From positions 1-34,404 of the forward strand of contig CALAMO010000043.1 of assembly GCA_937925855.1 (NCBI GenBank): a stretch of DNA of 34,404 nt. Reading direction: 5' to 3'. Both the position numbers and the translations under genes were made by a program. Below, in pieces: positions 34,019-34,404 of this stretch. The notes beneath the pieces are model-generated. The model did not search any database. It was not told the origin of the DNA and worked only from the letters and a program-made list of their open reading frames with translations. Source of the stretch: an uncultured Thiotrichaceae bacterium. GTDB taxonomy: Bacteria > Pseudomonadota > Gammaproteobacteria > Thiotrichales > Thiotrichaceae. The stretch's first letter is position 1; every line of letters begins with the position of its first letter.

Positions 34019-34048
34019 TTGCAAGGCAAGTGATTCTATTGCTATAGT
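34019..34048 (+). promoter_or_regulatory. Sigma70-type promoter for the terminal RHH gene
   Basis: TTGCAA (34019-34024) and TATAGT (34043-34048) are separated by 18 bases. Transcription would start inside the adjacent palindrome, about 25 bases before the RHH start. Confidence 0.55.
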
Positions 34049-34049
34049 C

Positions 34050-34068
34050 TTGTCATACAGTATGACAA
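34050..34068. promoter_or_regulatory. Palindromic operator before the terminal RHH antitoxin
   Basis: TTGTCATA and TATGACAA flank CAG in a perfect eight-base dyad. It lies directly after the -10 element and 12 bases before the ATG at 34081, a classic position for antitoxin autorepression. Confidence 0.6.
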
Positions 34069-34080
34069 AGGTGAAGAATA

Positions 34081-34275
34081 ATGACGCTATCCGTCAGGCT
34101 CTCAGTAGAAGAAGAGGCATTGTTGGAAAAAACAGCCAGACGTATTGGCCGCAGCAAAAGTGAGTTGGCCAGACAGGCCGTTTATGAACTGTGTCAGAAA
34201 CTCATCCAGGCAGAACGCTCTCCTTACAGCATAGGAGAAGATTTATTTGGTGCAGGCAAATTGGCGAGACTGTAA
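34081..34275 (+). CDS. RHH (CopG-type) antitoxin, C-terminus probably cut by an IS
   Basis: A 64-residue ribbon-helix-helix protein (TLSVRLSVEEEALLEKTA, then GRSKSELARQAVYELC) with the start of a toxin-binding tail (SPYSIGEDLFGAGK). Relatives with this tail usually continue for 20-30 residues and are followed by a PIN toxin. Here the frame stops with LARL at 34275, just where the IS256-type element seems to begin, so the last codons are probably supplied by the element. Any toxin gene would lie beyond the window. Confidence 0.75.
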   Translation: MTLSVRLSVEEEALLEKTARRIGRSKSELARQAVYELCQKLIQAERSPYSIGEDLFGAGKLARL

Positions 34276-34404
34276 ACCCAAGTGTGTATCTGCTCCCTAA
34301 TGGCTACAGATAATTTTGTAGGCGTTCATCGAACTCAATCATAAAGCGGTTGAGCGCTGCTTTCCAGTTACGTATAGGCATCGTCCATTTTTTCGATGCA
34401 TCCT
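34266..34404. mobile_element. IS256-family insertion sequence, partial
   Basis: The end of an IS256-family element runs out of the window. The transposase C-terminus is at 34304-34404 on the minus strand. The outer boundary is placed near 34266 because GAGACTGTAAAC followed by TGTGTA resembles termini of this family. The other end and the target duplication are not visible, so the boundary is approximate. Confidence 0.6.
34304..34404 (-). CDS. IS256-family transposase, C-terminal fragment
   Basis: The minus strand reads DASKKWTMPIRNWKAALNRF, then MIEFDERLQNYL and a TAG at 34306-34304. The KKWTMPIRNWKAALNRF block is the conserved end of IS256 (mutator-type) DDE transposases. The rest of the gene lies beyond the window edge. 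Confidence 0.85.
   Translation of the reverse strand, partial: DASKKWTMPIRNWKAALNRFMIEFDERLQNYL

Overview
The window looks like chromosomal DNA of a gammaproteobacterium. It is roughly half GC. YbiT, MsrA, RimO, GlyQ/GlyS, TatABC, HisA/HisF/HisE and Acs are all close to the enterobacterial or pseudomonad forms that I know. A type I phosphoribulokinase hints at a sulfur-oxidising or other autotrophic lineage. That is only a hint, because PrkB-like proteins also occur in heterotrophs. I cannot name the genus.

Layout. (1) 244-999: a BPSS1780-type membrane protein. (2) 1082-7503, all on the minus strand: a long run that reads, in transcription order, unknown 532-aa membrane protein, small membrane protein, hisA, unknown four-helix membrane protein, hisF, hisE, tatA, tatB, tatC. 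It combines histidine biosynthesis with the twin-arginine exporter, and hisI and hisH are missing from it. (3) 7805-16074: msrA, the ABC-F ATPase ybiT, a decayed HTH regulator, a GNAT acetyltransferase, a Ste24-type M48 protease, a monohaem cytochrome c, and the glyQ-glyS pair. (4) 16185-17103: phosphoribulokinase, then an AT-rich gap of about 820 bases (17106-17925) with three exact DnaA boxes in one orientation. This gap is the best candidate for a chromosomal replication origin, and sampled GC skew reverses across it. (5) 17926-26003: rimO, a lipoprotein PBP4 (dacB) with a long Gln/Arg/Ala-rich coiled coil, a polysaccharide deacetylase, a cupin, a threonine/serine dehydratase, and acs. (6) 26088-31776: a toxin-antitoxin island with an ImmA/IrrE-DUF4411 pair, RHH-VapC, a lone RHH antitoxin, BrnTA, Phd-VapC, a Uma2 nuclease and an antitoxin-PIN pair, plus a gene remnant. 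(7) 31835-33862: LysE/RhtB exporter and MFS transporter. (8) 34081-34404: an RHH antitoxin whose end appears to be cut by an IS256-family element running out of the window.

How the genes work together. Regions 1-5 are housekeeping: amino-acid synthesis, protein export, translation, redox repair, envelope remodelling and acetate activation. Region 6 is accessory DNA: at least four PIN-type ribonucleases and one BrnT ribonuclease lie within 5.7 kb. Several of its operons have short perfect palindromes just upstream of the first gene, as expected for antitoxin autorepression. The points most worth a second look are the candidate origin, the TatC with a roughly 160-residue acidic tail, the coiled-coil PBP4 lipoprotein, the unrecognised membrane-protein pair at 5711-7503, and the IS-interrupted antitoxin.
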